Assembly (NCBI GenBank): GCA_023213395.1
Contig: CM041465.1
Coordinates: 19,096,001-19,160,000, forward strand
Length of the DNA stretch: 64,000 nt
From: Cycas panzhihuaensis
Taxonomy: Eukaryota; Cycadophyta
Direction: 5' to 3'
The notes below the pieces were generated by a model. The model was not told where the DNA came from. It saw only the letters and a list, made by a program, of their open reading frames with translations, and searched no databases. Position 1 is the stretch's first letter, and the number at the start of each line of letters is the position of its first letter. Positions 13,209 through 25,437 of the stretch are shown piece after piece. The position numbers were made by a program, and so were the translations under genes.

Positions 13209-13213
13209 TTTTT

Positions 13214-13236
13214 TTATGACCATACTAGGGATTACC
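13214..13236 (+). other. G2 primer-binding site
   Basis: TTATGACCATACTAGGGATT follows the 5' LTR by five bases and matches the G3 site with GG changed to TA at the start. It confirms the 3' boundary of the LTR. Confidence 0.7.
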
Positions 13237-13479
13237 ATTTATCCTCTTGTTTGAAGTGATGGAAACTACTACACCCACTCTTAGGTAATCTTTGAGATTT
13301 TAAGGTCTCCTGCCTAATTTTCAAAGCCAACCCTCACATTTCACTAATGAAGTTTCATCTTCCTATGTTGATTCTTTGGAGAGTCATGTACATGACACTT
13401 ATATTTACCCCCCTAAAAATTCAACTCAGTTATATGAATTACCTATGGAGTAAGGGTATCTAAAACCCTCTCAATTCCA

Positions 13480-15420
13480 TGGTGATGCTTCTTATAGATC
13501 CTTCTTTTGCATAAGAAGAACCACTTCTTGTTCAAGTGCATTCATCATGTTTTGAGTCAGTTCTTACTAGGGTCCCTACTCCCCTTCATATACCTAGATA
13601 TCAAGATCCTTTTTATCTAAAAACTTAGACTATGACATCCTCTCCATAGTATCACCAATTTAATCCATTATGTGAGGAGTATGAGTTAATTTAAGTTGAT
13701 CCTTCAATTACTCTAGATGTCATTTGTTCTCCCCTACCTCTATATCCTCCTTCACCAAGACCTCATTCTCCTCCTTTAGAAGAAGTGAAAGATCACAAAT
13801 TGGTTTATTCTTAGCCCCTTCCTTTACTTTCCAAGTTATAAGTTTAGACTCATTTTTCTCATGTCATACTTTCTACACATGGAGGTACTTTGACTATTTC
13901 CATCTAAGGTAATCCTAGTTCTTCTCATCCTTCTACCTCTTACCAAGTAGGTTTACCTTTGTTAACCTCATAACCTATTTGTTCCTATTCCACTAGGGTT
14001 ACCCCTTCTTATCTTGTCTCATCTTTGACTTAATTCCTAGTTTACACATCCCATATAGCTATGTCACAAGGCATTAGACCTCATGCCTCTTCTCCTAGAA
14101 CACTTAATATAGCCCCTTCTTCTCAACATGTTTCTCATACCTATCCTATTTAACCTAATACTTCACTTAGTCAATCTTAAGTTTTGGGGGCTACTAATCC
14201 TACCTCCTCATCACATGTTCCTAGAACTACCTCATAACCAATCCATTTTCCTTCATTCAATCACGTTGTTTCTTAATACCCTGTGCCATAAACTAATTCC
14301 ATTATTAACCATATAGCTTGGTTTAATCCTTCATCTACTCTTCCATCCCATTCTTTTTCTCAATAATAATAACAATAACATGTTCCTTCTACCACTCCAC
14401 GTTCATCATCCTTGACTTAACATACCACTATGTTGAGGCTTAGGAAACCTTTTCTAGACTATATAAAGTCCCCTTTTCCATATGAGGTCCTATTATCCCC
14501 ATACCTTCGTTCCTTCTTGAGTTACCTGAATTCTTAGGTGACTCCTCCCAAGATCCTACCTCTCATATACAAGTGTTTACACTTGCTTGTATAAATTTTA
14601 TGTTGTATGATTATTTCATGATATGCTTGTTTCCTAAATCACTTCAAGGTGATGCCTTGAAATGGTTTTATCAACTCCCTTCAGCCCCTATCCTCTTATT
14701 TCAACAACTAGTTGATTCTTTTTTCAACTATTTGGATGTAGCAAGACCATTCAAATCTGGTAATAAATCCCTTTTTCCTATTAAATAAAACTATGATGAA
14801 ACTTCTAGAGACTTTATGCAAAGGTTTCAAGACCAAGTACATGCATGTAATTCACATCTTAATCCTAGTCTCCTATTTGATTTGTTCACTAATGCTTTGA
14901 GGCCATATGTACATCTTGAAGTTCTTAAGCTTGGCCTCAAATATATGAAGAAGCGATTGATTATTATTTAGCTTTGGAAATATTTGAGATTCAAGCAAGT
15001 ATTAAGAAGATTGGGAAACTTGTTGCCTCTAAAGAATTACTCAAACAATTAAAGCTTCCCATCCTGAACCTACTTATGATCATTTAACTTTTTCCATCAA
15101 ATCATTAGAGTATGCAATCAATACCAAGTTGCATGTTGATAGTTCTTCTCAAAATTAACCCTCTCAGGAGATGAAAGTAATTCACCTCACTGAAGGAAGA
15201 AAGAAATAAGATCCTCCTCCACCTCCTCCTTCTTTCAAAAAATTAAGTTAGTGTTTCTATCATCAAATTGATGCCCATGATAGAAGTGAATGCCATATGG
15301 TTTAAAATATGATACAAAATACAAATGTTTAATCAAACCATCCCTCCAAAATATCTCAAGATTAGATGATTCATAAGGACCTCTTACCTCAACATAAGGA
15401 CCAAGGAAATAAAGATGATA
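13480..15420 (+). pseudogene. gag: G2 gag
   Basis: The best-kept part, 14573-14788, reads FTLACINFMLYDYFMICLFP, then KSLQGDALKWFYQLP, then VDSFFNYLDVARPFKSGNKS. It matches the capsid domain of G3 (SLQGDALKWFYRLP, FINYFDVARPFESGMKS) almost residue by residue. The nucleocapsid knuckle at about 15250-15297 is intact as CFYHQIDAHDRSEC (CX2HX4HX4C). The N-terminal 350 residues are proline/serine-rich as in G3 but heavily broken (13480-14570). Many CAA or CAG codons are now TAA or TAG. Confidence 0.75.
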
Positions 15421-15559
15421 AAGGTAAGGAAAAATAGGTTCAAGATAATTAAGATGAGACTTCTAGTTCTAATTCTTCTAAGAAGACTACTCCTCCTCCT
15501 AATCCTTTGACAAAATAAACTAGTAATCAAGATCAACTACCTCATAAAAGTGGTGAGAC

Positions 15560-17590
15560 CAAAAGAACAATTAACATGGTGCAAATAACAAAGAGTGAAG
15601 GACCATCTAAATCATTTGATGATTTGATGGCAAAGAATCCTGACTCTTTACCTCTTATACTCCCACATCCCATCAGGTTTAGGTCTATTCCTTCTAGTAT
15701 AAAGGATGGATCATTCTCTTTGGTTAATAAGATTAAGACCATTCCTATTAGTATTTTACATATTAATTTACTTAAGTATTACCATGAGTAATATTAGCTC
15801 TTATTTAATGCATTAGGAGCTCCTATCATAATCTCTTCATCCACTTCCACACTTTCCTTTGACCTAACCACCTTGTCTAATCATATGATTCATGTGCCAA
15901 ATGACATACCTCTATTTTATATTGAGATAATAAAAGATGACATCAACATCAAATGAGTCATTATTGATGAGGGATCATCTATTAATATGATCCCTCTTCA
16001 TCTTATTGAGGAATTAAAAGTTTTATTTTTGATCCATATGAGTGGATTTGTTAGGTGTATGACAAAAATCAGAAGGTACCCCTTGGTTAAGTCACTCTCC
16101 TTCTTACTTTAGAAGAAAAGATGGTTCTTATTGAATTGACCATTATTAATCTTAATTTAGAGTAGACCATATTTTCGGGTAGACCTTGGATTACCCAAAT
16201 GGCTATGGTTCATTCTTTCCTCTTTGGTGAACTTAGGCTCATCTATAAGGGACAATTAAAAATTGTAAAATGAAATCCAAAACCTATCAAATAGTTAGTC
16301 CCACTTGTTGAGACCTTTTATAAGCCTAGTGAGTCATCTAACTCTTGAGAGTATTTCTTCTAATCATTAGTTTAATACCAATACTTTTGCATTGAAACTC
16401 CTTCTAGTCAGGGAGAAGTAAAAGATGTTGATTTAGTGGAGATTGTCCCTATTTCATTAGGCCTCTCATCTGTTCCTTAGTCTTTGGATCTGACTAATTA
16501 GTGTTTACTTTCTTCTTCCTCTTATAATGAAGAAGCAACTTCATATTTTATCACATCTTATGAGGAAATACTTGTAAGTGAAATTATTTATATAAATATC
16601 CCCCTTTCCATTCAAAATAAATTCTCACAAGTTTTGTGTTTGCTTATGAGGGAAAATAACTTTATTCCTTCCATTGTAAATCATCCTCCAATATATCATA
16701 TAGTTTCTCTTTTACATAATGTGCCTATTGATGCTACACCTCTCTTCTCTTAGTCTTCTCTCTTTGCTACATGGTTAAACAAACATAAGAAGAAGATGTT
16801 ATTACATCATTCAGACTTAGAATCAAGTAGTGAGGATATTAATTTAATGAATACACTTCAAAGGAATTAAAGTACCTCCACTCAAGTATGGGATATGAAT
16901 TTAATTTATACTATTTCTTCTCCTTCCCATCCTTCCATGGATGCTTCTTCATCATATCTTGTATAGATATCTTTATTTAATTAATATTGTCTTTATCCTA
17001 ATCAAGATTTTGACTAAAATTTTACATTGATTTGGGAATTTATTGACATGCTTATTCTTTTCTCTCAAGTTCCTTTGATCATTGAGTTTGTTCCTACCTA
17101 TCTAGGCTCTTTGGTTGATTCTCCTTTATGTTTTAGGCCCTCTTCTTTGTCTATTAGCCTACTAAGGAATTTACTTCTTATTGACTTTTTTCACCTTGAT
17201 CATTTTGAAAATGATGAGATAATTCTTAAACATTTAGTTGGGCCATCTTTTAATCTTCCCTCTAGACATTATAGGTTGGGTTTTTTGAAAGTAATTCAAC
17301 CTCATTCACCCCTAGTTGATCATTCCTAACCTCAAGAGGTATTTTCTCTTATTAACCTACTCCTCCTAATTTTTGAAAAGGGAAATGTTATGCTTATGGA
17401 ATAAACTATTGACATTGATTTAGAATTAGGTGATACCCCTAATATTATTAAATTGGGAGCTAGTTATACTCACCAAGAAATTACTTATTTAAGGATCTCT
17501 GTTATGAGTTCCACTTGGTCTTTGCTTAAGATTATAAAGATATGTATGGCCCTGATCCCTAGTAATTGGGCACAATATCATAGTAACTAT
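15560..17590 (+). pseudogene. pol: G2 protease and protease-RT linker
   Basis: The protease active-site block VIIDEGSSINMIPL lies at about 15957-15998 and is followed by IEELKVL, as in G1 and G3. Upstream, 15576-15791 matches the spacer before the protease. The linker toward RT (16330-17590) includes HLDHFENDEIILKHLVGPSF and LPSRHYRLGFLKVI (17027-17329), which match FEDDEALLKHLAGFAPNLP and GHHRLGHQKIL in G3. Glu replaces the Thr/Asn after the catalytic Asp. Numerous stops make it a pseudogene. Confidence 0.65.
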
Positions 17591-17599
17591 TGGCATCAA

Positions 17600-18630
17600 A
17601 CCTAAATGAAAAAAATAACATCCTATTCACTCGTACCTTTCTCTTTCTCTCAAACAAGAAGTGGAGAAGTTATTAAGAGTTAGATTCATTAAGAGTGTCG
17701 ATTACTCTTAGTGGGTTTCTAATATAGTTTCAATTATAAAGAAAAATAGTTCAATCTAAATTTGGATTGACTTCTAAGACATTAATAAATCATGTCTTAA
17801 GGACAATTTTCCTCTCCCTTTTCTTGACCAGATTTAGGACTAGATGACTAGTTTTGAGATGATGTCTCTTATGGATGGTTTTTTCAGTTACAATTAGATT
17901 TCTATCTCACCTTGGGATTGTCATAAGATTGCATTCACTACTCCTTGGGGCACTTTCATATATAAAGTCATGCCTTTTAGGTTGAAAAATATGAGTGCTA
18001 TTTATCAAAGTGTAATAGTTTACATTTTTCATAATTTGATTAGTAATACTATTACTGTGTACTTGGATGATATGCATGCTCTTTCTTGTAAAATACATGA
18101 TCATATGCATGACCTAAGAATAATCTTTGAAAGGTGTAAGAAATATCATTTATGACTTAATCTATCTAAATGTGTTTTTGTTGTGATGTCAAGAAGAATG
18201 CTAGGTAACATTATTTCTCATGATGGGATTAGAATTGATCCTAATAAAATAAAGGCAATTATTAACATACCTCCTCCTAAGAATTAGGAGCAAATTAAAG
18301 CCTTCCTAGGTAGACTTGGTTTCTTAAGATATTTTATTACCAGTTTTACTTTGGATGCCAAGCCTATTACAAACCTCCTAAAGGAAGATGATGAGATATG
18401 ATGGACTCCTCAAGTTTAAGAGTCCTTCAACAAGTTGAAACAAGTGTTAATTTTAGAACCTATGCTTGCTCCTTTAAGATTTCATAAACATTTTATCCTT
18501 TATACTTCATCTATAGAAGATTCATTAGTAAGTATATTATCATAAGAGGATGACTTTGGTAAAGAATGAATGATATATTTTATTAATAAAACTTTAGTGG
18601 CTGCTGAACTTCATTTATCCCCTTCCTGAA
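17600..18630 (+). pseudogene. pol: G2 reverse transcriptase and truncated RNase H
   Basis: RT begins QEVEKLLRVRFIKSVDYS. Further blocks are WGTFIYKVMPFRLKN, TITVYLDDMHALS (catalytic YLDD intact at about 18056-18068), DLRIIFERCKKYH, ISHDGIRIDPNKIKAI and IPPPKN. The connection continues with FLGRLGFLRYF. RNase H starts at about 18440 (LAPLRFHKHFILY) and includes INKTLVAAELHLSP, where similarity stops at about 18625. The rest of RNase H and all of integrase are missing at the expected place. Several in-frame stops are present. Confidence 0.8.
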
Positions 18631-18639
18631 AAGGAATGT

Positions 18640-19340
18640 CTAACTCCACAATGAGGATAAACTACGGCTTTGAATCTTTCTTCTTACCTAATAATCTAAA
18701 TCTATAGGCAATTCTTTTCTTTAGTCTTTTCTCATCTTCTCTTGAGTTGTTCTTACTTTTATCAAAGTTTGTACTCATGATCATGTAATCCTTTCACTTA
18801 TTCTAGCATTTACATTGATTGTGAGTGCTCTTTTTCAAGGTTTTGGTCTTCTTCTCTTTTGAGCGCCATGCTCAAGAGAGAATTTGGGACCCCAACCCTA
18901 TCATTTATTTTTATCCTCCAAAAGAGAGATTTATTTGCAAGCTTCGTATACTTTATCATTTGCTTAGATCATACTTCTACTTGTTAGTCCTTCATCTTGA
19001 AGATTCCTTCTTCGTCATATATCACCTACTATTCTTTTTGTTATTTTTCTTATCCTCAATTCTCTTTATCTACATTTTGAAGTGAGTACTCAAATTTCCC
19101 CCTTCCCTTTATATTTGGAGACACCATGATTTTGATTTTCTTTCTTTCCCATGGTTTAATCCTTAAGGATATTGGTCTCTTTCATCTTGGGTTTTGTTGA
19201 AAAGGATAAATCCTTATTGTATTGGGTAAAAGAAATTCATAATTGGATGATTGTGATTTTGTTCTTACAAAAAAAAAGTGAAAGGTAAACATTTAAAAAA
19301 AAAATCAATAAAAAAAGAGTTCAAAAAAAGAAAGAGAAAA

Positions 19341-19404
<64 letters not shown>

Positions 19405-19718
19405 ATCATCCTCTTATAATTGAGGGTAAGTCACATGATGGCTTCATCCCCACCTATTCTTGTAGTAGGTTGGGTTCATTTAGATGAGTCATTTAGGATT
19501 TTTAGATCTAGTTGCTTGGGTCCACTATGGCCTCAGCTATGAACAAACCCTGCTTGATACCTTTTTTTCTTATTGATCATAGTTATCTTAATTATGATTT
19601 CTCATTTTTCTCAATACAGTCATAACTAATCTTATTCACTATCATCTCCTTATTGATTTATTCTCGCACCCTCCTTCATTAATTACATAGTCTTCAAATA
19701 TTGATCCTATCTTCTCAT
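18640..19718 (+). other. G2 segment between RNase H and second RNase H, no recognised domain
   Basis: Where integrase is expected I see no HHCC, DDE or GPY-like C-terminal motif. One open piece (18825-19085, 86 codons) is rich in F, L and Y and ends with a hydrophobic run, most likely chance translation of pyrimidine-rich DNA. A long TA microsatellite lies within. This may be the scar of an integrase deletion or a diverged untranslated spacer. Confidence 0.4.
19344..19400. repeat. (TA)n microsatellite
   Basis: About 28 uninterrupted TA units after an A-rich stretch, in the spacer of G2. Confidence 0.95.
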
Positions 19719-20130
19719 GGCATTAAGTATATTCATTGATGGAGGTAGTAGAGGTAATCTAGGACCATTTAATACTACTTGGGTGATCTATAACAAATCA
19801 AGAAATCCTCTCCTCTCCACTAGCCTATTTATACCTAGAGTAACTAATAATGAAGTCAAATACTCTATCGTCAATGGAGCCTTATAGGATATCTCTCACT
19901 CTTATCTTAGACCCATCATCATATATTCTAATTCTTAGATTATATTCTATTAACTAGTTGGGATATATCAAGTGCACTCTTCACTACTCCTTCTCCTTCA
20001 CTATTAGGCTTCATCATTATTATTATTATTCTCTTCAATTATTATCTAGTATATTTATTATTCCATTAATACTAAATATGATGCTCTTGTCTCTTCTATC
20101 TTAGATGATTACTTTGATTGACTTTTATCT
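19719..20130 (+). pseudogene. G2 archaeal-type RNase H (second RNase H)
   Basis: Translation starts ALSIFIDGGSRGNLGPFNTT and continues FIPRVTNNEVKYSIVNGAL, matching the intact-looking domain of G3 (FTDGGSRSNPGPSAT, EATNNKAEYIAIIEAL). The C-terminus resembles G3's FSSVDIWHIPQALNAEADSL. The second catalytic acid is lost (NNEVKY against NNKAEY) and the third is changed (YSNS against LCDS), with a stop next to it. It lies before the antisense gene, while in G3 the same domain lies after it. Confidence 0.7.
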
Positions 20131-20925
20131 TTTGGCTAGGGGCACCCCTCTCTAGAACGAGTATAAACTACCACTATATAAAGAGTATAAACTATAGGTT
20201 TTTGAAGATAAAGGTTGAAGTAGTGTGGTGGTTAAGTTTATAGGTTTAAGAATGAAATGAAGTATTTGAAAGGATAGACCCACATGGGAATCATGGCCAA
20301 TGGAGGATCTTGGCAGGGGGCAAGTTCCTAAAAACTTCTTATCCCTAAAAGGATCCAATGAGGAATCCAATATACTTGAAAAACTAGTTATTTATCAAGT
20401 GAGATTAATCTCTTTCATTCTATACACCACATGTCTTTTTAATGATATATTATGTGAATGTAGATTTTACTCTATGTTTATATAATCTGTCAAGAGCATC
20501 ATGTGAATTATGAGAGTTTTTCCTTTGAGAAACTTACATTATTCCATCTTATATTTTTATAAACCTATTACCATTTATTTCATATGGTTTTATATTTATA
20601 GAAATAGAATTAGTAAGCCTTTCATCTACTCGCTTTTATGTTTTATTTATTTCCTATCCTTCATTACTCCTTATAATCATTTTCTTTTCAAAACCACCTT
20701 ACACTTTGGAATTAGTATAAACTACCATGTATATACTAGTAAATATATATATACATATATATAATCACAAAAGAATTTAAAAAAAAATTATAAACTTATT
20801 ATATATTTTCATGGACCATCACATTGATGAATGTATATTGTGTTTAATTTATAAAAGGGAAACAAAGGTGAGAAAAAAGTTTAGAGTTAATCATCCATCA
20901 CATACAAGTTTTCTAAGAAAAGTGA

Positions 20926-20975
<50 letters not shown>

Positions 20976-21090
20976 AGAAAATATGGTACATTTATCACTC
21001 ATGTGATTTATAATACAATAGTTGAGGCTTACATAATGCCTTACATCTGCCTCCTATACCTCTATACAAATATAATACACTCATCTTTGT
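20131..21090. other. G2 non-coding spacer with (TA)n
   Basis: AT-rich, no domain recognised. It includes a (TA)n run at 20929-20966 next to the 3' end of the antisense gene, as in G3 and G4. The chance ORFs here are strongly hydrophobic and do not match any family I know. Confidence 0.4.
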
Positions 21091-21099
21091 GAGCTCTAA

Positions 21100-22850
21100 T
21101 GAGACCTCTCATGTGATCTTGGATCTATCCTCTCTCCTTTATCTGGAGTCTGTCCATGTGTAGACTCCCTACATGGTGGAAGATATAATCTTTATTGCAT
21201 TGTAGTACTTCTTAATGAAGTAACTCAAACTCCCACCTATGCCATTATCATTCTACGTAAATGACATCTCTCATCATTAGCCACTATGAGCTCTAACTCT
21301 CGTAGTCTCAACTTTGCTCACATATCCATGAACATGTCTTGAGCTCAAAGTGCATGACTGAAATAGTCAATATGGTGTCTTAGGAATATATGATCTACTA
21401 TGTTCCATGCTAGAGCCTCTTCTGATGTAGGTACATATAGGAAGATCAACTCTAGTGTCCTCCTCACCTTTGCTAGTGTGATAATCTCATCATCTATCCA
21501 TAGGAAATATATAAATTATGGTCAATCTCATAGGAAGAGAACATATAATAAAAAAGAAAATATAATTCAGTACATTTAAAACTAATTAACCGACATACCT
21601 ATTGGCTCCACTTCCATCTCCTTCCCTACCTGTGGCACTCCCTCTCCCTAAGCCTCTTAGGGAGCCTTTTAGGTAGGCTCCTTCTCTCCTACTCTACTCT
21701 CTCCTCCTCTCCCTTACTTATCTGCTGAGCCTAGCTTCATGCTTTGTATGGAGCCTCCTCTATCTCCACCTGGTGCTCCACCTACTTACTTTAGAACCTA
21801 TTGACTCCCTTCCTCTCCTCAGCTAGTTTATGTCTCTCCTTTCCCTCCTCAACCTATCTCACCACTACCTACACTATCTCTCCCACTTCTACCTCTTCTC
21901 TCCCTCTCTCTACCTCTCCCTCTCCCTCTACCCATAATAGGAGCCTCTCCTACTACTCCTCTCTTCACTACATCTACCCTGTCATCATTGCATATCGGTA
22001 GTCCCTCATGTGCACCCTCTATTAGTTATCTCCTAGTCATCCTACTCAATAAAGGGCTATGAGCACTCATCAAAATGACATTTATTCTATTATGAATCTG
22101 CGCTCTCATGTGCTACTCATTCATCCTTAATTCTATAACAATCAACTCTCCTAGTGCTCCCCTTAATCTCATCAAAGGAATATGATCATACAATCAACAG
22201 ATTAGGATAACACTATAAGAGAATCCCCCTCTCCTCTATTTCTTAATCTAAGATAATTGAAGGCACATACTATCTACTATATATTACCCATAGTTCATTT
22301 GCACTCCCTTCTCACACCTCCTCACTACTCTTGCCCACTAAGCTAGAACCCCCATGAAGTGTTGGGTTCCAACAATCATATATATGATGATGAGATAGAT
22401 GATCCTCCATATAATAGAAACACCATCTAATATTCGTATGGCCTTTATAGATATCTTGTACGGGTCAAACTGATCAGTAAAACCTATTAGATACTAGCTA
22501 CCTGTCGCATGAGATTCATTGTCTACTACCTTGCTAAGTCTCACTCTCTCCTCATGCTAGCTAACTCCCAAAATCCTCCATACATATCTCAGAGTGATAA
22601 GAATATCTCCAATTGCATTTACTTAAAATATTATAAGTTAGAATCCAACAACTGACAAAATCATAGAGTATCTCATACTCCATCATCAAATGGGTCAACC
22701 CACTCACCTGAGATAGTCCATAAGCCTACAATATATCCTAATCTGCCTCATCCAATTAGCCAACTAGCTCTCTAATGGGCAATCCCTCATTTTCTTGCAT
22801 ATCTACCCTCTCTAGAGGTTGCATCACATAAAAAGATTGCATTAGAATAT
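21100..22850 (-). pseudogene. G2 antisense gene with plant mobile domain (decayed)
   Basis: Nucleotide blocks at 22510-22640 line up with 42560-42640 of G3: CTAAGTCTCAC, then AACTCCCAAAATCCTCCATA, then GATAAGAATATCTCC. These encode, on minus, the ITLRDI.RILGVS-type motif of the plant mobile domain. The region 21600-21990 corresponds to the acidic, serine/proline-rich part of the G3 gene, and the part near 21100-21400 to its C-terminal helical tail. No long open frame remains. It lies antisense to G2's gag-pol, between the second RNase H and the 3' LTR. Confidence 0.6.
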
Positions 22851-23579
22851 GATTTTTCATGTTGTAAGAACTTATTTTTTTTTCTCTCTTTTTGATGTTT
22901 AAATGCATGACAAGTCAATTAAAAATGCATCTATCTACTTGAAAATACAACTTCTCAGTAAAAAATGTAATTAGTTATCTAAAAATATGATTTCTTTAAT
23001 TTGACTATTATATATCTAATCATATTTTTGGAAACATTCTCGCATTTTTAATTGTGCCTTCACATTTTTCATGTTGTAAGATTGTGTTATTTATTACAAA
23101 ATTTATTTATTTTTTTAATTTATAAACTAAACTCACTAAATATCTAGCTCCCTATTGCATCCTACTGATATCAATCTCCTGGAGTTGATCCTCCTCTAAA
23201 ATAGTTCTAAATCACCTTGAAAATGAGAGAAAATTCCCTCAGATTTCCAATTTGCTAACTCCCTCCTATAAAAATAAAATTTAATTTTCATCTTTTTTCT
23301 TAATAAAGGGGAGGGACTTTTCTCTCTTTTATGAGAAGAACTATTTTCTTTCATCAATTGAGTTTATCAAAGTGAATTCTACCTCTTTACAATCATCATT
23401 ATCAAATGGAATCACTGTGGGATAGCAAAATGATCCATCTTTTATCTATTAGGCTTAATTATCTAATTTAACATATTTATCTTTCATGGAACTTTTTAGG
23501 GAACTGAATGTTGCATCTTTCACTCATTTTCTTTCAAGATTAGCTCTTAGATTGGTCTCCAAATCACTTTGAGCTCCTT

Positions 23580-23790
23580 TTACTTGTTAATGAGCTTAAA
23601 CTATGATAGGGAATGCTCCAAAATTTGAATGTTGATGAGCTTAAACTATAATAATCAAGCTTTGAAGTCCTTCACCCTGTTAATAAGTCTAACCTATGAC
23701 AAAAGGCTCCAAAAAGTCACCTATTAATGAGTTCAAACTATGGTAGGCCTAAGGCTTTGAAAAGTCACCTATTAATGATCCAAAAAAGTA
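23580..23790. repeat. Imperfect short tandem repeats
   Basis: Four or five diverged copies of a ~45-55 base unit built around TTAATGAG(T/C)TTAAACTATG followed by GGCTCCAAAA or GGCTTTGAAA. Two copies share AAAGTCACCTATTAATGA. Confidence 0.5.
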
Positions 23791-24154
23791 TGATAGTCCA
23801 TCCTTTGTGCTTCACTAAAAGGACCTTTCCTTTGAAATATGGTTAATGACAGATAAACTATAACTAATTGGATTTTTATATCCCATCTAATTTATTGGCA
23901 TTTGGCATTGATATTTTGTTTAATGAATGTGAACCCCATCCTTTTGGGTAAGTTTTTAGGAAACATTACTTTAACCTATCATTTTAGATATATTAAAGTT
24001 GGTTTAATTAGATTGTAGATATTTTGCAAACTAGTAACCCATCTTTCACATACCTCATCCTAAACTTTGTTTACTTTTGATAGAAAAGTCTTTCACCTTA
24101 ATCATTGCCACCTTTCACCATCCTACTTTCTTCCTAAAGTAGGAACTTCATGTG

Positions 24155-24166
24155 TTAAGGGGCAAA
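24155..24166 (+). other. G2 polypurine tract
   Basis: TTAAGGGGCAAA immediately before the 3' LTR start TGTTTCAC. It is the plus-strand primer site expected at this place. Confidence 0.6.
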
Positions 24167-24999
24167 TGTTTCACTAATTCATAGCCTTCTTGTTAATCTT
24201 TATCACTTTTAATAGGTTTCTTTTATGTTTCATGTGAGAATACTTGATTTAAGATTGTTTCATATATATTAGGCCATGTTTTGATGAAATGTTACATTGA
24301 TTTGATTGATGATGTATGTTGAATAATGGTGGATATATTATTATGTTATCACCTACCGATCCGTGATAACTATGGCATTAAATTCTTTTCTTTCATGATC
24401 ATTCTAATTTATTTCTTCCTTTAAAATGTCATGTTTCTTATTTTTGTCTTGATTTCACCCTTAGATATTTTTTTGATTAATTTTTGGGCTTGTACTTATT
24501 ATTTTCATCCCTTTTGGGCTATTTTCCTCATTAATAAAGTTATTAGTGCCAAAATTTATCAAGAAAAATTATGTTTTGACTTTTTAATGAGCCATTTTTA
24601 TCTCATAATTTATTGCATTTTTGGTCTTGCTAAAAATATGACCGATCACATTTTTAGAAGAAAGTCACATTTTCATGGTTTCAAAAATGTGACTGATCGT
24701 ATTTTTTATTGTCATGCATGCTAAACTCTTCTAGTGCACCAATAGTTTATATGTCATTACCTAGATTTAATGGAAACCTATCTCTTTCTTGCCTAGAGTC
24801 CATGTAAACCCTATTGTGGTCTTTCATTCAAAGTGTATAAGCTTAGAGATCAAGTTTAGAGGTGCTTCTTGAGATTTTTAAGACAATTTTACTACTGCTA
24901 CTTAGAAGACTAATTTTGGAGAAAAAGGGTAAAGTCAAGAGAAGATTTTGAAGCTCTAGTTATTGCTTAGGTGATACTCAAATTTTAATAGTTAGTGCT
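24167..24999 (+). repeat. G2 3' LTR, left part (interrupted by C1)
   Basis: Aligns with 10944-11774 of the 5' LTR from TGTTTCAC onward, including the conserved CCATGTTTTGATGAAATGTT block. It ends with GTGCT (24995-24999), the left TSD of C1. Confidence 0.9.
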
Positions 25000-25424
25000 T
25001 TTTGGAGTTAATTGTCATCACTCCACTCCCACCTTCCAACCAGGGGAGCACACCTCATCATCTTTAATTTACACATGTGGGTGCTCAACATGTGTAGGTA
25101 AGTTAATGTTTATTTGAGTTAAGTTTATATTATTTTATTATAATTTAAATTTTAGGGGTTGAGGAGTTTCCCTCCTTCCCTAAAATTATAAATATTGAGG
25201 GGTATGCAACCCTGGTGTCTTTAGACACGGCCCTTATTGGAAAATTTGTAACTCTCTTCACTATAATATGGATTGAATACAAAGTACTTTCATGTTAAAG
25301 CTATGATGCAATGATGCAATATTAATCTATGTGATTTTTGTATATATTCTGTCATATTCTTCTTACACATTTTTTTCCTTTATTTGGTATTAGAGCTTAG
25401 TTTTGCTCCATTGATTTTCCTACA
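25000..25424 (+). repeat. C1 5' LTR (425 bp)
   Basis: Aligns with 31410-31859. It starts TTTTGGAG against TGTTAGAG in the 3' copy, and ends TTTTCCTACA. It contains a second primer-site-like TGGTATTAGAGC at 25385-25396 and the shared GTGTCTTTAGACAC palindrome (here decayed to GACACG). The 3' LTR is ~25 bp longer because it repeats a TAAGTTAA-type motif near its start. Confidence 0.85.
25385..25396 (+). other. Primer-site-like sequence inside C1 LTR
   Basis: TGGTATTAGAGC; the copy in the 3' LTR (31820-31831) is the perfect TGGTATCAGAGC. Because the 3' LTR continues ~28 bases past it to a clean TSD, it is now part of the LTR. Confidence 0.75.
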
Positions 25425-25426
25425 TT

Positions 25427-25437
25427 TGGTATCAGAG
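25427..25437 (+). other. C1 primer-binding site (initiator tRNA-Met)
   Basis: TGGTATCAGAG two bases after the LTR end, the usual copia primer site complementary to the 3' end of initiator tRNA-Met. Confidence 0.8.

Larger units (their letters stand above)
22851..24166. other. G2 non-coding region before 3' LTR
   Basis: No coding motif found. By position it corresponds to 43540-44861 in G3 (antisense promoter, second RNase H, tail), but no RNase H signature is visible here. It contains imperfect repeats at 23580-23790 and a polypurine tract at the end. Confidence 0.45.

Noticed and set aside
20510-21092. Membrane-protein-like hydrophobic ORFs
   Set aside because: AT-rich DNA routinely yields F/I/L/Y-rich frames; no start context, family motif or conservation in G3.
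23580-23790. CRISPR-like repeat array
   Set aside because: Units are strongly diverged, spacing is irregular, and the setting is a plant retrotransposon.
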